DNA of 30,277 nucleotides. Source: a virus. Numbering within the stretch: the first letter of the stretch is position 1; each line of letters starts with the position of its first letter. The notes beneath the pieces were generated by a model that saw nothing but the letters and a program-made list of their open reading frames with translations, did no database searches and was not told where the DNA came from. The stretch covers positions 1 to 30,277 of the IMG/VR virus record IMGVR_UViG_3300037104_000734. One strand, given 5' to 3'. This document shows positions 28,453-30,277 of the stretch, piece by piece. The position numbers and the translations under genes were made by a program.

Positions 28453-29208
28453 CTATGCAATTAAAATATTCCCCATACTTGAAACCACGCTCCAGGTCGT
28501 ATCGGGAACACGACATACTAAATAAACGACATCATATTGATTTACTGATTGAAGGCCGCCGCCAAGTCCAGTAGCTGTGCTTACAAAACCAAGTTGGATA
28601 CTTTGTCCGGCGTTTTGTTTAATTTGCCAACCGCCAGAAGATTCTCCCATAACAGCGATAATTGTTCCCAAAGTAGCCGTTACAGGAAGAGTATATGCCG
28701 TTAATCCGACATTCGTATTTATGTACCCATGGTTTACTACCATAGGAATAGTATCGCCAGTTTCTCGAGTCCAATTAATACCACCAGGAAGTGTTGGTTG
28801 CCAACTTGGATCAGCGCCAGTATTGCCCGTAAGTACTAACCCATTGGTTCCAACTGGTAAAGAATTTAAACTTCCAAGTGCATCGCCTACTTGAACTGCA
28901 TGATTAGTGGTGCCGGTAAGATTAAGTACTATAGTTCCGGCAATGGTTCCATTGGTGGTAATATTATTGCCACCATAAACTTTAATTACGCCACCAACAG
29001 GAAATACTGGACCACCTATATCAGTGTCATACTGGCTAGCAAAAGCAGCCCCAGAAATGGTTAGCGTTCCCGTTATATTATTGCCGGCTACGGTTATACC
29101 GCCAGCGCCTAAAAGGTTTAAATTTGAGGCAATAGGACTTATCTTCCCGCCCGTATTTCCTGTAATGGTTTTGATAGATTCAAAACCAAAAATCCCGTAC
29201 TGTGACAT
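28453..29208 (-). CDS. Tail-fibre-like protein with GWQ C-terminal module (251 aa)
   Basis: ATG with AGGGAGG eight bases upstream. N-terminal half is Gly/Thr/Asn-rich (NTGGKISPIASNLNLLGAGG, GGPVFPVGGVIKVYGGNN), then VQVGDALGSLNSLPVGTNGL and LTGNTGADPSWQPTLPGG, a block shared with the S74 fibres (N-term TGNTGANPSW). The end is the GWQ module: GGWQIKQNAGQSIQLG, VYLVCRVPDTTWSVVSSMGN. Downstream of its stop, 28440-28452 reads like a leftover of another module end (see findings). Confidence 0.65.
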   Translation of the reverse strand: MSQYGIFGFESIKTITGNTGGKISPIASNLNLLGAGGITVAGNNITGTLTISGAAFASQYDTDIGGPVFPVGGVIKVYGGNNITTNGTIAGTIVLNLTGTTNHAVQVGDALGSLNSLPVGTNGLVLTGNTGADPSWQPTLPGGINWTRETGDTIPMVVNHGYINTNVGLTAYTLPVTATLGTIIAVMGESSGGWQIKQNAGQSIQLGFVSTATGLGGGLQSVNQYDVVYLVCRVPDTTWSVVSSMGNILIA

Positions 29209-29220
29209 AGATATCCCTCC

Positions 29221-29568
29221 CTATATTTCTGCACCATAAAAAGTAGTGAGATAGAGAGAACCGCTTGCTGGAATATCAGTAGGGTTTAACAATTTTGCAT
29301 AAAGACGCTGCCTCTGGGCCATGAAAAAGCCTTGCTCTATTGTTTTATTTGCTGTGATATCAAGGATCAAATAAGAGCCAGAAGCGATTGGTAAATGATC
29401 ATTTGTTCCATCGAATGAAATCATGACATTTACATTAGTAAAATTTTGAATAACAAACATTCGGATAGGCTTTGTCATCGCTGTCCCGATGCCGATATAG
29501 ACAGCGTTTAATGAGCCAAAAGCCACAGAACGAAGAATATCAGGCACCAGTCTTATAGCGAGTGACAT
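29221..29568 (-). CDS. Small virion-associated protein A
   Basis: 115 aa, ATG with AGGAG six bases upstream. Beta-rich: RMFVIQNFTNVNVMISFDGT, HLPIASGSYLILDITAN, then KLLNPTDIPASGSLYLTTFY. It aligns by eye with the 111-aa protein at 29585: ITNASDADLGISYDGT / IQNFTNVNVMISFDGT and ASGSLYLTTFY / GTGSIYLAGYY. The pair are paralogues, probably virion components such as baseplate or fibre-attachment proteins. Confidence 0.6.
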   Translation of the reverse strand: MSLAIRLVPDILRSVAFGSLNAVYIGIGTAMTKPIRMFVIQNFTNVNVMISFDGTNDHLPIASGSYLILDITANKTIEQGFFMAQRQRLYAKLLNPTDIPASGSLYLTTFYGAEI

Positions 29569-29584
29569 ACCTTTCTCCTAATTG

Positions 29585-29920
29585 TTAATTTTGATAATAG
29601 CCCGCCAAATAAATGCTTCCTGTTCCAGGACCAGTTCCTTTAACGTAGATCTTAGTTCCCTTGGCCATAACGCAATTATAACCAGTAGGGCCAGCATTAT
29701 TTTGTAAATCTAGGGTAACCACAGAATCACTAGGAATGTAATCACTAGTGCTGGTACCGTCATAACTAATACCCAGGTCAGCGTCAGAGGCATTGGTAAT
29801 TCTCAACTTAAAACATGAGTGGGCGAGCCCATTTGCATTTATAACATCATAACCGCCAGTCAGCCCGGCAGTATCAAAACTGCTCAGGCTGACTGCTTTA
29901 ACTGTACTCGTTAGAGCCAT
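29585..29920 (-). CDS. Small virion-associated protein B
   Basis: 111 aa, ATG with AAAGGA seven bases upstream. SCFKLRITNASDADLGISYD, YIPSDSVVTLDLQNNAG, IYVKGTGPGTGSIYLAGYYQ. Paralogue of protein A. Both have a small beta-sandwich look and end in an aromatic strand. They precede the fibre genes in transcription order, so an adaptor joining fibres to the tail is reasonable inference. Confidence 0.6.
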   Translation of the reverse strand: MALTSTVKAVSLSSFDTAGLTGGYDVINANGLAHSCFKLRITNASDADLGISYDGTSTSDYIPSDSVVTLDLQNNAGPTGYNCVMAKGTKIYVKGTGPGTGSIYLAGYYQN

Positions 29921-29931
29921 CTTGATTTCCT

Positions 29932-30156
29932 TTAGTTTTCTATAGGACCCTCGGAAGTAGCAGCTTCTTTAGCTTTTGCTTCATCTAGAGCTTTCTTAGA
30001 AGACTCTAAGGCTTGCTTAGAAAATTCTTGAGCTGCCCCAAGCATTTCAAAAACTACATCAAATACTTCTCCAAATGGAGCTCCCACAGGGATGATAAAT
30101 TGATATACGCGTTCTTCTTTTTTGCGCTCAAATATAAGTGCTGCTTTCTGTTCCAT
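29932..30156 (-). CDS. Small cytoplasmic protein at the start of the fibre operon
   Basis: 74 aa, ATG with AAGGGA nine bases upstream. N-terminal half is a compact strand-rich segment (ALIFERKKEERVYQFIIPVG, APFGEVFDVVFEML), the second half a charged helix (SKQALESSKKALDEAKAKEA). Similar short proteins precede tail genes in metagenomic phages, but I cannot name a family. First gene of the fibre operon visible here. Confidence 0.5.
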   Translation of the reverse strand: MEQKAALIFERKKEERVYQFIIPVGAPFGEVFDVVFEMLGAAQEFSKQALESSKKALDEAKAKEAATSEGPIEN

Positions 30157-30218
30157 CGCGAAAATCCCTTCTAGGGCAATATACCCCTTAAAAAGTTAAA
30201 ATATTTATCACTATGTAT

Positions 30219-30247
30219 AGAATATATCGACTATCCCGTGATGTCAT
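30219..30247 (-). promoter_or_regulatory. Candidate promoter of the fibre operon
   Basis: Minus-strand ATGACA (30242-30247), 17-base spacer, TATTCT (30219-30224), giving a leader of about 55 bases before the 74-aa gene. Five and four of six consensus bases. No other gene is seen in 30157-30277. Confidence 0.5.
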
Positions 30248-30277
30248 GAGATTAGTGAAATCCTTCAAAAGTTTTAC

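Noticed and set aside
18886-29208. A diversity-generating retroelement or invertible fibre switch
   Set aside because: No reverse transcriptase, template/variable repeat pair with A-specific changes, site-specific invertase or inverted repeats around a fibre segment are visible.
30188-30277. Open minus-strand frame at the right edge that would continue in frame from the gene cut at position 1 if the sequence were circular
   Set aside because: Only 29 codons, hydrophobic ending unlike the rest of the protein, overlaps the promoter candidate, and tail and lysis genes are missing, so the window is probably not a complete circle. An open stretch this short is easily chance.
1-30277. CRISPR array or anti-defence operon
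   Set aside because: No regularly spaced short repeats with unique spacers; the repeats found are hairpins, iterons or coding duplications. No known anti-defence family could be recognised by eye.

Overview
This window is part of the genome of a tailed, podovirus-like phage, or a prophage of one. The base composition is AT-leaning, and nearly every start has a good Shine-Dalgarno site, so a bacterial host is clear; which one is not visible. The assignment rests on a canonical head cassette: small and large terminase, P22-type portal, scaffold-like protein, an N4-gp56-type major capsid protein and neck-like proteins. No integrase, DNA polymerase, lysozyme or tail nozzle is recognisable, and the first gene runs off the left edge, so part of the genome lies outside.

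Layout. (1) Positions 1-10602, minus strand: structural region read right to left (portal, a run of very small charged genes, scaffold, small exported/membrane proteins, capsid, virion proteins, neck protein), with internal terminators, at least one internal promoter and several structured leaders. (2) 10603-10904: tRNA-Glu plus an interrupted tRNA-like gene. (3) 10905-12862: an XRE regulator, an exported zinc-ribbon protein, a small unknown gene and an HNH endonuclease flanked by a 19-nt direct repeat. (4) 12862-16511, minus: terminases, a RusA resolvase, a Pro-rich protein and a winged-helix replication-initiator-like gene carrying a likely origin inside it. (5) 16512-16630: divergent control region with opposed promoters, a palindrome and an attenuator-like terminator. 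(6) 16631-18806, plus: early operon with an ERF annealing protein and a MerR/excisionase-like protein. (7) 18886-30156, minus: a long fibre operon with nine related fibre-like proteins built from exchangeable modules (four end in an S74 chaperone, five in another shared module), two small paralogous virion proteins, and a second HNH endonuclease.

How it works together. The initiator-like protein, CHC2 zinc-finger protein, ERF and RusA suggest replication that borrows the host polymerase and is coupled to recombination, giving concatemers for the terminase. The capsid gene seems to have its own promoter directly after a terminator, followed by a leader with three repeated hairpins whose stems show compensatory changes. 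The second HNH gene has its ribosome binding site buried in a hairpin whose other arm holds a -10 box, the same logic known for the T4 I-TevI gene. The fibre array implies an elaborate host-recognition apparatus.
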